Source of the DNA: Streptomyces fructofermentans
GTDB lineage: Bacteria; Actinomycetota; Actinomycetes; Streptomycetales; Streptomycetaceae
Direction: 5' to 3'
DNA length: 64,000 nt
Assembly (NCBI RefSeq): GCF_014651055.1
Contig: NZ_BMWD01000014.1
Location: forward strand, 1-64,000
The notes under the pieces are model-generated. The model was given only the letters and a program-made list of their open reading frames with translations, had not been told where the DNA came from and ran no database searches. Shown here one piece after another: positions 25,456 to 34,346 of the stretch (the first letter of the stretch is position 1; the number at the start of each line of letters is the position of its first letter). A program made the position numbers and the translations under genes.

Positions 25456-25803
25456 ATGCCCATGGGCATCCCACCCATCCTGAACGTCTGCCGGCACGAC
25501 ACGGTCAACCGGGCGCTGGTCACGCTGACCGGCGAGATCGACCTGCAATCGGCGCTCTCGGCATACATACCGGAGGAGCGGTTCCCGCACGACGGCATCG
25601 ACACCCTTGATGTCCGTGTCACCGACGTGGCCTCCTGCGACCACCGCGGCATCAACGCCTTCCTCCCCGCCCTGCCGCGCAGCACCACGGCCGAAGGACC
25701 ATCGTCAACTGCACCGCTCGAGAGGGGCGTTGCAACACCTCGTCCCCCTCACCGACGGGGACTCCCGCTTCCTCGCCCTTCCGAATGCCTTCGCCGGGAG
25801 CCG
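25456..25803 (+). pseudogene. Frameshifted STAS anti-sigma antagonist
   Basis: From ATG 25456 the first 75 residues match the STAS protein at 20506: ILNVCRHDTVNRALVTLTGEIDLQSA and SCDHRGINAFLPAL. The helix after GEIDLQSA is altered, and the phosphorylation motif DCTG has become DHRG. After about 25675 homology continues in the next frame (HRQLHRSRGALQHLVPLTDG, then DSRFLALPNAF), so a one-base shift breaks the gene. In its own frame it would run on to 26043 as unrelated residues. The start region GAACCGAGGCACCATGCCC is shared with the intact copy. Confidence 0.7.
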
Positions 25804-26030
25804 ACCGCCATCGCGGCCCCCTCCCGCGCACCGGGCGCGCATGACAGCGAGCGACCAGGGTCGACAATGCTGAACCCTGAGGCACCGAACGTGGCGGGCT
25901 CCCAGGACCGGGCGGATGTCGGAGGCGGCCGAAGGGCGGCCGAAGGGGCCACGCTTCTCACGCCGGATCTCCCCTTGGGGCTGCCGACGGCGTTGCGACC
26001 AGCAGATCTTGATCACCATGCCTGGACCCG

Positions 26031-26843
26031 GTGGTCGCCGTGATCCCCGACAGCAGGCCGGCGCGGATCCAGGCTCTCGTCGCCGAGCAGGCGGCTCTGC
26101 GCGGCGCCCGGGTGAGCGTCCTCGACGTGTGTACGGCGGCAGTGGCGGCTCTGCCCGTCGGCGGGGCCGGGATGTCCGCGATGTCCCTCAACCGGGCAAG
26201 TCATCCGCTGTGCAGCACCGACTCCGTCAGTCAGCACCTGGAAGAACTCCAGCTCACCCTCGGCGAGGGACCGTGCGTGGACGCCTACGTCCTGCGCTCG
26301 ACGGTCCTGTGCCCCGACCTCCTGGCCGGTGAACTCCAGCGGCATTGGACGGTGTTCGCCGACGCGGCCCTGGAAGCCGGTGCCAGAGCGGTCTTCGCCT
26401 TCCCCCTGCAGATCGGGACCGTCAGCCCCGGCGTACTCGACCTGTACTCCAGCAGAGCCGTCGAACTGGACACGGAGGAGGTGGCCGACGCGATGGCCTT
26501 CGCCGACGCCGCCACGTTGATTCTGCTCGCTGCCCGGATCGGTGAGACGAGTGTCCCGTTCGAAACCCACGCGGCCGGCACCGGCCGGCAGGACACCAAT
26601 CCCCCCGACGACCTGGGCGGATACCGAGCCGAGATCGACCAAGCCACCGGCATCCTCATGGTCCAGCTCGACGTCGGCTTCGAGGAAGCCTTCATCCGAC
26701 TGCGCGCCCACGCCTACGCCCGGGGTACACGGATCTCAGCTGTCGCAGCCGACGTGATCGCCCACCGGCTCCGCCTCTCCTCGGACACAGCTCGGTCCGG
26801 CATCCAACCGCCGGAGGCGCGACCCCGCGACGAGGAGTCCTGA
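26031..26843 (+). CDS. GAF-ANTAR domain protein
   Basis: A 270-residue cytoplasmic regulator: GAF domain about 25-170 (GAGMSAMSLNRASHPLCSTDSVSQHLEELQLTLGEGPCVDAY, ending GVLDLYSSRAVEL) and C-terminal ANTAR RNA-binding domain about 195-250 (YRAEIDQATGILMVQLDVGFEEAFIRLRAHAYARG). ANTAR proteins bind paired hairpins in nascent RNA to prevent termination. GTG 26031 or GTG 26040 may be the start. It is followed 31 bases later by a second GAF-ANTAR gene. Confidence 0.85.
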   Translation: MVAVIPDSRPARIQALVAEQAALRGARVSVLDVCTAAVAALPVGGAGMSAMSLNRASHPLCSTDSVSQHLEELQLTLGEGPCVDAYVLRSTVLCPDLLAGELQRHWTVFADAALEAGARAVFAFPLQIGTVSPGVLDLYSSRAVELDTEEVADAMAFADAATLILLAARIGETSVPFETHAAGTGRQDTNPPDDLGGYRAEIDQATGILMVQLDVGFEEAFIRLRAHAYARGTRISAVAADVIAHRLRLSSDTARSGIQPPEARPRDEES

Positions 26844-26874
26844 TGCCCACGCCCCACACACAGAGGTGTGCACG

Positions 26875-27600
26875 ATGAAGGAACAGCTGATGGCCCGGAC
26901 GTTCGTCGAGCTCGCCGACAGTCTCGTCGCCGACTTCGACCTCATCGACTTCCTGCGCCTGCTCACCGATCGCTGCGTCGACCTGCTCGACGCGAGCGCC
27001 GCGGGCGTTCTGCTCGCCGACCGTGACGGCGTACTGCGTGTCATGGCCGCCTCCGACGAACGGGTGCGCCTCCTGGAACTCTTCCAGCTGCAGAACCAGG
27101 AAGGCCCCTGCCTGGACTGCTTCCACACCGGAACCGCGGTCTCCGTCCGCGACCTGCGCGACGTGACCGCCCGCTGGCCCCTGTTCGCCGCCCAGGCTCA
27201 GCGCAGCGGCTTCACGGCCGTCCAGGCACTCCCCATGCGCCTGCGCGACGAGGTCGTCGGTGCCCTCAACCTCTTCCACACAGCCCCGGCGCCGATCAGC
27301 CCCGCCGCCGCACCCTTCGCCCAAGCCCTCGCCGACGTCGCCACCATCAGCGTGCTGCAACAACGCACCACCGAGCGCAACACGCTCCTCAACGATCAGT
27401 TGCAGACAGCCCTCAGCAGCCGCGTCCTGATCGAACAGGCCAAGGGAAAGCTCGCCGAACGCCGCCACACCGACATGGAACAGGCCTTCACCACCCTGAG
27501 GGCCTACGCCCGCTCCCACAACCGCCGTCTCTCGGATGTCGCCCGCGCCTTCATCGACGAATCCGAATTCCTCCCCGGCCTCAGTTCCCGACGTTCCTGA
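26875..27600 (+). CDS. GAF-ANTAR domain protein (second)
   Basis: A 241-residue paralogue-type regulator. GAF domain about 10-160 (DFLRLLTDRCVDLLDASAAGVLLADRDGVLRVMAASDE, QNQEGPCLDCFHTG, VVGALNLFHT), then ANTAR about 165-225 (LQTALSSRVLIEQAKGKLAERRHTDMEQAFTTLRAYARSHNRRLSDVARAFID), the canonical ANTAR pattern. ATG 26875 has AGAGG upstream. It is probably cotranscribed with the previous gene, and the two may form a sensing pair that acts by antitermination. Confidence 0.9.
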   Translation: MKEQLMARTFVELADSLVADFDLIDFLRLLTDRCVDLLDASAAGVLLADRDGVLRVMAASDERVRLLELFQLQNQEGPCLDCFHTGTAVSVRDLRDVTARWPLFAAQAQRSGFTAVQALPMRLRDEVVGALNLFHTAPAPISPAAAPFAQALADVATISVLQQRTTERNTLLNDQLQTALSSRVLIEQAKGKLAERRHTDMEQAFTTLRAYARSHNRRLSDVARAFIDESEFLPGLSSRRS

Positions 27601-27818
27601 GCGCGCTCTGCAAGCCGGAAGCGCGATGTCCTGGATCTCGCCCCGTTCGATGCGTAGCCCAATCTCCACGCCTCCGGGCTGCACCGCTCGGAGGCGCACT
27701 GAAGACACTGACAGCCCTCAACCGATCCGTGACGGAAGCCCGGGCTCACATCGCCCCTGGGTGCCGCCAGGCCGCAGCCGGTCCTGCGGAAACCGTCAAC
27801 AGGGCGCGGTTCCCGACC

Positions 27819-28232
27819 TCAGGCTGTCTTCGTGACGGTGTCCATGCTGTCCATGAAGCACCCGGCCTCAGCCTCCGTGGCCCCGGGCGGTACGACCAGC
27901 AGGTCCCATCGGCCACGGCCGGGCGCCAGGAGACAGACGGTGGACGGGGCCTGCCGGCTGGTCGTCCTGCGCAGGCGGACCACCTGATCGGCCACGAGCA
28001 ACCGCCCGGGGAACGGCGCCCATACGGCCTCGCCCACCAGGACACTGCTGACGTGCCCCCAGCCGGGCGGCAGTCCGCCCAGCAGCAGGGGCAGTTCGGA
28101 CGTCAGATCGGTCGACCGGGGCCACCAGGCGCCGTCGATGCGCCGCGGCATGTGGACCTGTGCGAGTTGGGCCGACAGGCGCAGGCGTACGCCGGACGAC
28201 GAGGAGAGCGGGGACGGGGGAGCGAGTGTCAT
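27819..28232 (-). CDS. DUF5994 family protein
   Basis: A 137-residue protein of the actinobacterial DUF5994 family: DGAWWPRSTDLTSELPLLL, then a strand region (GEAVWAPFPGRLLVADQVVRLRR) and RGRWDLLVVPPGATEAEA. Function unknown; members sit in stress-signalling neighbourhoods with STAS, phosphatase and ANTAR genes, as here. ATG 28232 has AGGAG 5 bases upstream. A second member is encoded at 29348-29926. The last residues DSMDTVTKTA replace the longer C-terminus seen in the second copy. Confidence 0.8.
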   Translation of the reverse strand: MTLAPPSPLSSSSGVRLRLSAQLAQVHMPRRIDGAWWPRSTDLTSELPLLLGGLPPGWGHVSSVLVGEAVWAPFPGRLLVADQVVRLRRTTSRQAPSTVCLLAPGRGRWDLLVVPPGATEAEAGCFMDSMDTVTKTA

Positions 28233-28315
28233 GAGAACTCCTGAAGAGGACACGGTCCATCGGATTCACACGCGTCGGGCGGCGATGTGCTCCAGGGTGG
28301 GTCAGCGCGCGTCCC

Positions 28316-28582
28316 TCACCCGGCCGAGCCGCTCGAAAAGGCGGATGGCGGCGGTGGAGGGGTCCAACTGGCCGCGGTCGTCGTTCCGGGCGCGGCGACG
28401 AGGTCGGGAGCGTAACGCACCGCGGACGTGGGGTCGTTGCGGAACAGCCAGCCGACGTGAGCGTCCATCAAGCCCCGCGACCAGGCTCGTGCAGATGTGC
28501 CGTAGCGGTACGGAGAATGCGGATCGCCCGGGCGATCGGTGAAGGCGTGGTGGCGACGGTGAGTCGCGACCCAGCCGATCAC
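28316..28582 (-). pseudogene. Fragment of an acyl-CoA (delta-9) desaturase
   Basis: Reads VIGWVATHRRHHAFTDRPGD, then PHSPYRYG and HVGWLFRNDPTSAVRYAPDL, the middle of a stearoyl-CoA-type desaturase including the HRRHH histidine box. The upstream part (first histidine box and helices) and the downstream part (third box) are missing; the frame stops at 28316 after low-complexity residues. It is unrelated to the intact desaturase at 15033. A short start-like frame at 28738 is not clearly part of it. Confidence 0.75.
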
Positions 28583-29347
28583 GTCAACGCCGTGATCGTG
28601 AGCGACAGCCGTTCGCTACCGGTGCGCCGACACGTCGCTCCCCCGTGCGGGAAAGGTGCCCTCCCGTTGTACTCCAGGAGCGGCGGGGCGCTTTCCGGCT
28701 GCGCTGCGGACGGGGGACGGAGGAACTGGGATGACATGGGCGGTCCTTGACCTCGGTGACGTCAGTGCGGCCGGGGTCCTGGGCTGCGCCTCTTCGACGG
28801 CGGGTGGGTGGGTCGGTGCGATCGACGGACGGTGCTCGGACGCCGGGCCGGGGTGAAGCGGAACATCGGCCTGCGAAACGTCCGTTGCGAGATGCGGTCG
28901 TGTCCCCGTTCGCCAGGGGGCCGTGACACCGCTCGACGTCTGCGAAGGGTGACGGGCGCGCGTCCGCGACACGCAGAACCACTTCAGAGTCCACGGCGGC
29001 AACACGGACCTCCGTCCGGCCCTGCGCACGCGTGTGTGACCTCGGAACGGGGAGGGCGGTGCACGGCTTCGGATGTCACGGGGCGGAACCTGCCCGGACC
29101 TGTGCGGCCCGCGTCTTTCCAGCGACGAGGACGAGGCCCGTGCGATCACCGGCGTACGACGTGCCCTCGACGTCTTCACCGTACTCCTCCCGTACTGCAG
29201 CCGTGGCCGGACCAGGAGGACCGGGCGAAGGAGTACGGTGGAGGTACCGAGGGCATTTCGCACACCGGCTTCCACGCCGGGTCGTTCCCGGCGAAAGGCG
29301 AAAGCCGGACCGCGGCTTCACGGGCGGCCCGGGGATGGGTCCTCATC
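28583..29347. other. Intergenic region, no intact gene
   Basis: About 765 bases between the desaturase fragment and the second DUF5994 gene. A 51-residue minus-strand frame from ATG 28738 (MSSQFLRPPSAAQPESAPPL...) has AAGGA ahead of it but no recognised family. Nothing else is supported. Confidence 0.4.
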
Positions 29348-29926
29348 ATGACCACTACCTTGGAAGCAACCCTCCCGCTGCGCTCACCCGTCGGAACTCC
29401 CCGCGCCCGTCTCGCGTTGAAGGCCGAGGTCCCCTCCCGAGGACTCCTCGACGGCGCCTGGTGGCCGCGGTCCCGCGACCTTCCGCGCGAACTGGCCGCG
29501 CTCACCGATGTCTTGGACTCCCTGTGGGGCCGCATCACCCATGTCGCCGTCAATCCCGAGCACTGGCCGGTCATCCCTCGCAAGGTGGCCGTCAGCGGTC
29601 ATGCCGTGAAGGTCGGCTGGTTCACTCCGGAGATCGACCCGCACAAGCTTCTTCTGCTGTCCTACGGCACCGGCCGCTGGGACCTGCTGGTGATTCCGCC
29701 CGAGACCGGCCCGGAAGCAGCCGCACGTCTGATGGCGGCGGCATCCGAGCACAGTGGCCCGCAACTGACCGCGAGCGCGCTCATCATCGCCGACCGGGCC
29801 CTGCACGCCGTCTCCGTGCCCGACCAGGTGCGGACCGCGGAGACGGCGTGGGAGTCCGAGGGCGGCGCCTCGCAGGTCCGGGCGGCCGTCCCGAGCCTGG
29901 ACAGCCGACTGATCATCGGCATGTGA
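29348..29926 (+). CDS. DUF5994 family protein (second)
   Basis: A 192-residue protein sharing with the first copy the core RLAL...GLLDGAWWPRSRDLPRELAAL, the WPVIPRKVAVSGHAVKVGWF strand pair and GTGRWDLLVIPPETGPEAAARLM. It has a longer C-terminal region (ALIIADRALHAVSVPDQ...LIIGM). Function unknown. ATG 29348 lies at the start of conserved sequence. It faces the broken desaturase remnant and may respond to the same stress control as the STAS and ANTAR genes. Confidence 0.8.
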   Translation: MTTTLEATLPLRSPVGTPRARLALKAEVPSRGLLDGAWWPRSRDLPRELAALTDVLDSLWGRITHVAVNPEHWPVIPRKVAVSGHAVKVGWFTPEIDPHKLLLLSYGTGRWDLLVIPPETGPEAAARLMAAASEHSGPQLTASALIIADRALHAVSVPDQVRTAETAWESEGGASQVRAAVPSLDSRLIIGM

Positions 29927-30024
29927 GGTGCGCGGACGGCCAGGCAGGCTGCCTTCGAATCATGTATCAGCCCTGTGCCGTCACCGACCGCCGGGGGCTG
30001 CCGCAGGCGGTCGGCGCGAGGGCG

Positions 30025-30059
30025 AGCAGGGGCAGGGGCAGGGGCAGTGGCAGGGGCAG
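30025..30059 (+). repeat. GGGGCA hexamer tract
   Basis: Five to six near-perfect copies of GGGGCA, one with a T substitution, in the spacer between the DUF5994 gene and the convergent ABC ATPase gene. A simple-sequence tract able to slip; no function evident. Confidence 0.7.
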
Positions 30060-30088
30060 CTTCTGTCAGCACCGCGCGGCGCGGATCT

Positions 30089-30799
30089 TCATGGGGTGTT
30101 CGCCTGTTCGGTGAGCTTGCCCTTGCGCAGGTTGAGGACGCGGTCCGACTGGGCTGCCAGCCGTTGCGAGTGGGTGACGACGACCACGCATTTGTCCTGC
30201 TGATGGGCAAGGTCGCTGAATGTGTCGATGATTCCTTGGGCGGTGCCCTCGTCGAGGTTTCCGGTGGGTTCGTCGGCGAAGAGGATGTCGACGTCGCAGG
30301 CGAGTGCGCGGGCGATGGCGACGCGCTGCTGCTGGCCGCCGGAGAGCTGCATGACGTTGCGGGTGGCCATCGCCTTGTCGAGGCCGATGTCTCCCAGGAG
30401 TTGCAGGGCTCGTGCTTTGCGGCTTCCGGTCGCGGGCTTCGCGCCGGTGATCTCCATGGCGGTGGTGACGTTCTGGAGGGCGGTCATGTAGGTGAGGAGG
30501 TTGTACTGCTGGAAGATCGTGGCGGCGTGCTTGTTGCGGTAGCGGCCGAGGCCGAGGTGGGAGAGGTCCTGTCCGTTGAACGCGATGCTGCCCCTGGTGG
30601 GGGTGTCGAGGCCGCTGGCGAGGGAGAGCAGCGTGGTCTTGCCGCTGCCGGAAGGGCCCAGGATGGTGTAGAAGGTGCCGCGTTCAAAGGTGTACTCGAC
30701 GTCCCGCAGGACCGTGGTCCGGCGGCGCTGTCCGGAGTAGGTGTGGCTGATGCCGGCCAGGTGCAGGACGGGCGGGGCCGTGGTGGTGGCGGTAGTCAT
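30089..30799 (-). CDS. ABC transporter ATP-binding protein (MacB/LolD type)
   Basis: A 236-residue ATPase: Walker A GPSGSGKTT, Q-loop IFQQYNLLTYMTALQNV, signature LSGGQQQR, Walker B ILFADEPTGNLD and switch histidine VVVVTHS. It belongs to the family powering FtsX/MacB-type permeases. ATG 30799 is 6 bases after the stop of the permease gene at 30806, so the three minus-strand genes form one operon divergent from the two-component system at 33684. Confidence 0.93.
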   Translation of the reverse strand: MTTATTTAPPVLHLAGISHTYSGQRRRTTVLRDVEYTFERGTFYTILGPSGSGKTTLLSLASGLDTPTRGSIAFNGQDLSHLGLGRYRNKHAATIFQQYNLLTYMTALQNVTTAMEITGAKPATGSRKARALQLLGDIGLDKAMATRNVMQLSGGQQQRVAIARALACDVDILFADEPTGNLDEGTAQGIIDTFSDLAHQQDKCVVVVTHSQRLAAQSDRVLNLRKGKLTEQANTP

Positions 30800-30805
30800 G
30801 GCGGG

Positions 30806-32191
30806 TCACTTGCCCTTCGTGAGGATGGTGCGAGGGCTCAGGCGCAGCACGGACGCGGCCGGGACGACGGTGGCCAGGAGACCGATACCGATGCCGATGG
30901 CGCCGACGGCGGCGAAGTCCGCCGGGTCGAGTGCGACGGTGATCTCACCGATGGGGTCGGCGTTCTCCACGGGCCTGTCGTCCGGGTCGATGCCCTGGTC
31001 GAGTCCGGTGCTGCCGAGGGCCGGGGGTTTCCAGGAGTCGAGCTTCTGTGCGGCGGCGGAGGCTTCCTTTCCGAGCAGTGCCTGGCCGGCGCTCTGGGTC
31101 AGCTGCGGGGCGAACAGGGAGCTCACGCCGAGGGCCAGGACGGCGACGATCACGATCTCCAGAACCTGCTGGGCGATGAGCCTGCTCTTCTTCTCGCCCA
31201 TCGCCAGCAGGACGCCGTACTCCGTGCGGCGCTGCTTGACGGCGAGATTGACCAGGAGGGCGAGTACGGCCGCGCCGGCGAGGGCCATCAGCCACATGGC
31301 GAGGGTGGCCGTGGAGCGGATGCTCTTGAGCGGGCCCGTCATCTGCTGAACGGCCTTGTCGTTGGCGTCCAGCTTGAAGCCGGCGAGCGCCGAGCCGGCG
31401 ATCCGCTTCGCCCCGCTCTTGAACGCGTTCTGTGCGTCCGCGTCCTTCAGGAGGAACGTCGCCCTGCCGACCTTGCGCTGCGCGTTGCCCTCTGAGCCGA
31501 GGGCGGAGAGGCCGCCCACCGATCCATGGATCATGTTGGCCGGGCTGATGCCGTACTCGGGGTCGGCGTCGGTGGTGGGGCGCGGGTCGCGGTAGATGCC
31601 GCCCACGGTGAACTCGCCGGTGGTCTTCCCGTCGTTGCCGGTGAGGGTGATCCTGTCGCCGACCTCGAGGTCGTTCCGCTTGGCCAGTCGCTCCTCGATC
31701 AGGAGCTGCTTCTTGTCCTTGTCGGCGGCCGTGATGTGGCCACCGGACACGAGGGTGGACTTGCCGCTGCGGAAGTCGGGCAGCAGCGACGAGTCCAGGA
31801 CACCCATGCCTATGGTTCCACCGGGGCCCAGGCCCATGGCGTCTTTCGGCCCTCCGTCGACGAGTTTGTTCCTGCCCGTGAGGAGGGCGCGGTCCCACAT
31901 CGAGTAGGTGTACTTCTGTACCTGGGGCAGGGACCCGATCTTGTCGACGGTCGCGACGTCCATGCTGGGTGCCTGGAGCTGTGCGGCGTTTCCCATCCGG
32001 CTCATGTCCACGTCGAGGTTGACCTCGGCACCGACCGAGCGTTTGGCGTCCTGTTCGGCCCGGGCCGTCGCACCGTTGATCAGGATGCCTGCCAACACCA
32101 TCACGGAGATGACGAGGAAGGTGGCGAGGGTGATCAGGGTGCGGCCCTTGCGGGCCCACAGGCTGAGCCCTGCGCGTTTGACGAAGTTCAT
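30806..32191 (-). CDS. FtsX-like permease
   Basis: A 461-residue membrane protein with a first helix (GRTLITLATFLVISVMVLAGIL), a large extracellular MacB-like domain (about 45-290), and three C-terminal helices (TLAMWLMALAGAAVLALLVNL, VLEIVIVAVLALGVSSLFA, AAVGAIGIGIGLLATVVPAASVLRL). It shares the N-terminal MNFVKRAG..L.ARK..T and MGEKKSRLIAQQVLEI with its neighbour at 32248. ATG 32191. The two permeases probably form a heterodimer served by the ATPase at 30089. Confidence 0.9.
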   Translation of the reverse strand: MNFVKRAGLSLWARKGRTLITLATFLVISVMVLAGILINGATARAEQDAKRSVGAEVNLDVDMSRMGNAAQLQAPSMDVATVDKIGSLPQVQKYTYSMWDRALLTGRNKLVDGGPKDAMGLGPGGTIGMGVLDSSLLPDFRSGKSTLVSGGHITAADKDKKQLLIEERLAKRNDLEVGDRITLTGNDGKTTGEFTVGGIYRDPRPTTDADPEYGISPANMIHGSVGGLSALGSEGNAQRKVGRATFLLKDADAQNAFKSGAKRIAGSALAGFKLDANDKAVQQMTGPLKSIRSTATLAMWLMALAGAAVLALLVNLAVKQRRTEYGVLLAMGEKKSRLIAQQVLEIVIVAVLALGVSSLFAPQLTQSAGQALLGKEASAAAQKLDSWKPPALGSTGLDQGIDPDDRPVENADPIGEITVALDPADFAAVGAIGIGIGLLATVVPAASVLRLSPRTILTKGK

Positions 32192-32247
32192 GGGATCGGC
32201 TTTCTCGGTCCGTGCCGGCGGTTGAACGTCCGGCGACGTGGGATCGG

Positions 32248-33522
32248 CTATTCGGTGTCGGTGAGGATGGATCGGGGATGCAGGCGCAGGATCCCGATGC
32301 CGGGGACGACGGTGGAGACCAAGGACATCCCCAGCGCGATGCCGGCGACCTTGCCGACATCGGCCGCCTCGACCCGCACCGCGGGCGGAGCGATCCCGCT
32401 GTCAGGTGCGCGGGTCGCCGAGACCGGCTCGTCGTCCTGATGGCTCAGGAAGGCCTCCCCCGCGGCCTGTCCGCCCAGTGAGCCGGCCAGTGCGGCGATC
32501 GCGACCGCGGGCAGGGCCACGGCCGCCACCTCCACGAGGTGCTGGCCCATGAGCTTCCACTTCTTCTCGCCCATCGCGAGCAGCACCCCGAACTCGCAAC
32601 GCCGCTCGCGGATCTGCAGCATCACGATGAGGCCGAGGATCAGGGCTCCGGCCAGGGCGATCACCCGGACGAGCAGGCCCGCGAACGTGCCGACCCGCTG
32701 AATGGGCAGGACCTGGTCCTTGTACGCCTTGTCGTTGACGTGGAACTCGAAGCCGCCCTTGCCCAGGAGATGCTCGGCCTCGACGTGCAACTGCCGGGCC
32801 TGGTCCGGCGAGCCGATCCTGAGCACCACCTCGCGCACTGTCGCGGTGCCGGAGGTCAGCTTCTTCGCTGTGTCCGCCGGAACGTAGAGCGTGTTGCCGG
32901 GGAGTTCATTCGGCGCGACCCACGTCGTCGGCTCCTGCGCCGGGTCCTGGAAGATGCCGACGATCTTCGGGGCCGACGTGCGCTTGCCGTCCGCGGACCC
33001 TATCCGGAAGGTGTCGCCCACTTTCAGACGGTTCTTGTCGGCCAGCCGCTGCTCGATCACCGCTACGTCGCGGCCCGCGTCCTCAGGGGTGATGCCGCGT
33101 CCTGCCGTCAGCTTCGTCGACCCGTACGAGAAGGGCAGCAGCATGTCCGAATCACGCACGCCGTTCACGGCCAGCGCGCCCTTGTCCTTCTTCCCGGCCG
33201 CGGTACCGCCCGGCTCCGGGACCCTCGACGTCAACGGCGCGAAACCCTGCGCGCCGGCCCGCACCGCGACCTCCGCGTTGTAGCGGTGCACCAGGGCGGA
33301 GCCGCCGAGCCGGTCAGCCAGGGCCGGGGTCAGGCCCTCCTTCCTGACGGTCGCATCGACGCCGATGGCGCGCTGCGCGTCGGCTTCCTGGCGGGCCGCG
33401 GCGGCCTGCAGCAGGAAGCCGCCCAGGAGCAAGGTGCAGATGACGAGGAAGATCGCGAGCAAGGCCGCGGTCTTGGACTTTCTGGCACCAAGGCTCGTCC
33501 CGGCACGCTTGACGAAGTTCAT
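32248..33522 (-). CDS. FtsX-like permease (second)
   Basis: A 424-residue paralogue of the preceding permease: same N-terminus (MNFVKRAGTSLGARKSKTAA), helix AALLAIFLVICTLLLGGFLL, extracellular domain (about 45-260), then GLLVRVIALAGALILGLIVML, MGEKKWKLMGQHLVEVAAVALP and a final VSTVVPGIGILRL. First gene of the operon; ATG 33522 preferred over an upstream in-frame ATG because it aligns with the sister protein. Such systems resist or sense cell-wall-active peptides or move lipids; the substrate is not shown by sequence. Confidence 0.88.
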   Translation of the reverse strand: MNFVKRAGTSLGARKSKTAALLAIFLVICTLLLGGFLLQAAAARQEADAQRAIGVDATVRKEGLTPALADRLGGSALVHRYNAEVAVRAGAQGFAPLTSRVPEPGGTAAGKKDKGALAVNGVRDSDMLLPFSYGSTKLTAGRGITPEDAGRDVAVIEQRLADKNRLKVGDTFRIGSADGKRTSAPKIVGIFQDPAQEPTTWVAPNELPGNTLYVPADTAKKLTSGTATVREVVLRIGSPDQARQLHVEAEHLLGKGGFEFHVNDKAYKDQVLPIQRVGTFAGLLVRVIALAGALILGLIVMLQIRERRCEFGVLLAMGEKKWKLMGQHLVEVAAVALPAVAIAALAGSLGGQAAGEAFLSHQDDEPVSATRAPDSGIAPPAVRVEAADVGKVAGIALGMSLVSTVVPGIGILRLHPRSILTDTE

Positions 33523-33625
33523 GGCGAAGACGAAAGCAGCCCGCTGTTTACTGGGGGATAAGCGTGTTACAGCAACATAAGGACCTGTTCGCGCGATCCG
33601 ACCGGTCACCCTGTCGATCAGTGCG

Positions 33626-33647
33626 AAGGATGCGCTTCCGCGTCCTT
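33626..33647. promoter_or_regulatory. Inverted repeat in the divergent promoter region
   Basis: AAGGATGCG (33626-33634) and CGCGTCCTT (33639-33647) around CTTC, 9 pairs with one mismatch. It lies between the divergent permease and response-regulator genes, 37 bases from the regulator start, and could be a binding site or leader hairpin. Confidence 0.4.
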
Positions 33648-33683
33648 ATCCGCCTGTAATCACGATCTTGGTTTCCTGGAGTC

Positions 33684-34346
33684 ATGAGAGTCCTGGTAGC
33701 CGAAGACCACCGTGTCCTGGCCCGTACCATCGCCACCGGTCTTCGCCGCCAGGCGATGGCCGTGGACATCGCCGCGACCGGCGACGAGACGGAGCGGATG
33801 TGCCTGCTCACTGCCTACGACGTGCTCATCCTGGACCGCGACCTGCCGGTCATGAGCGGCGACGAGGTCTGCAGACGGCTGCGTGAACTCACCGACCCAC
33901 CCCCGATCCTGATGCTCACCGCAGCGGGCGAACTCACCGACCGGATCTACGGGCTGACCGAGCTCGGAGCCGACGACTACCTGGGCAAGCCTTTCGACTT
34001 CACCGAACTCGTCGCCCGCGTGCGGGCGCTGAGCCGGCGCGCCCCGAAGCCGCCCCCGTCCGTCCTCAGCTTCGGCAATCTCACCCTGGACGAGACGCGC
34101 CGTGAGGTGTCCGCGGACGGGACCACGCTGGAGCTGTCCGTGAAGGAGACCGCTGTCCTGCGGCTGCTGATGCGGGCCGGCGGAGCACCGGTGGCACATG
34201 ACGAGATCGTCCGCGCCGTCTGGGACCAGCATCTCAACACGTCCACCGGCGTGGTCCGCACCACCGTCAGCCGCCTGCGCGGCAAACTCGGCGACTCCTG
34301 CCTGATCCTCACCGACAAGGGAGAGGGATACCGGCTGTGCGACTGA
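33684..34346 (+). CDS. OmpR-type response regulator
   Basis: A 220-residue regulator. Receiver: VLVAEDHR, phospho-acceptor Asp51 in LILDRDLPVMSGDE, LTAAGE, and lysine in DYLGKPFDF. Winged helix about 130-218 with LSVKETAVLRLLMRAGG and VRTTVSRLRGKL. ATG 33684 follows TCCTGGAG. It overlaps the kinase start by 10 bases. Divergence from the ABC/FtsX operon suggests it controls that transporter, as in many Gram-positive antimicrobial-peptide modules. Confidence 0.93.
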   Translation: MRVLVAEDHRVLARTIATGLRRQAMAVDIAATGDETERMCLLTAYDVLILDRDLPVMSGDEVCRRLRELTDPPPILMLTAAGELTDRIYGLTELGADDYLGKPFDFTELVARVRALSRRAPKPPPSVLSFGNLTLDETRREVSADGTTLELSVKETAVLRLLMRAGGAPVAHDEIVRAVWDQHLNTSTGVVRTTVSRLRGKLGDSCLILTDKGEGYRLCD

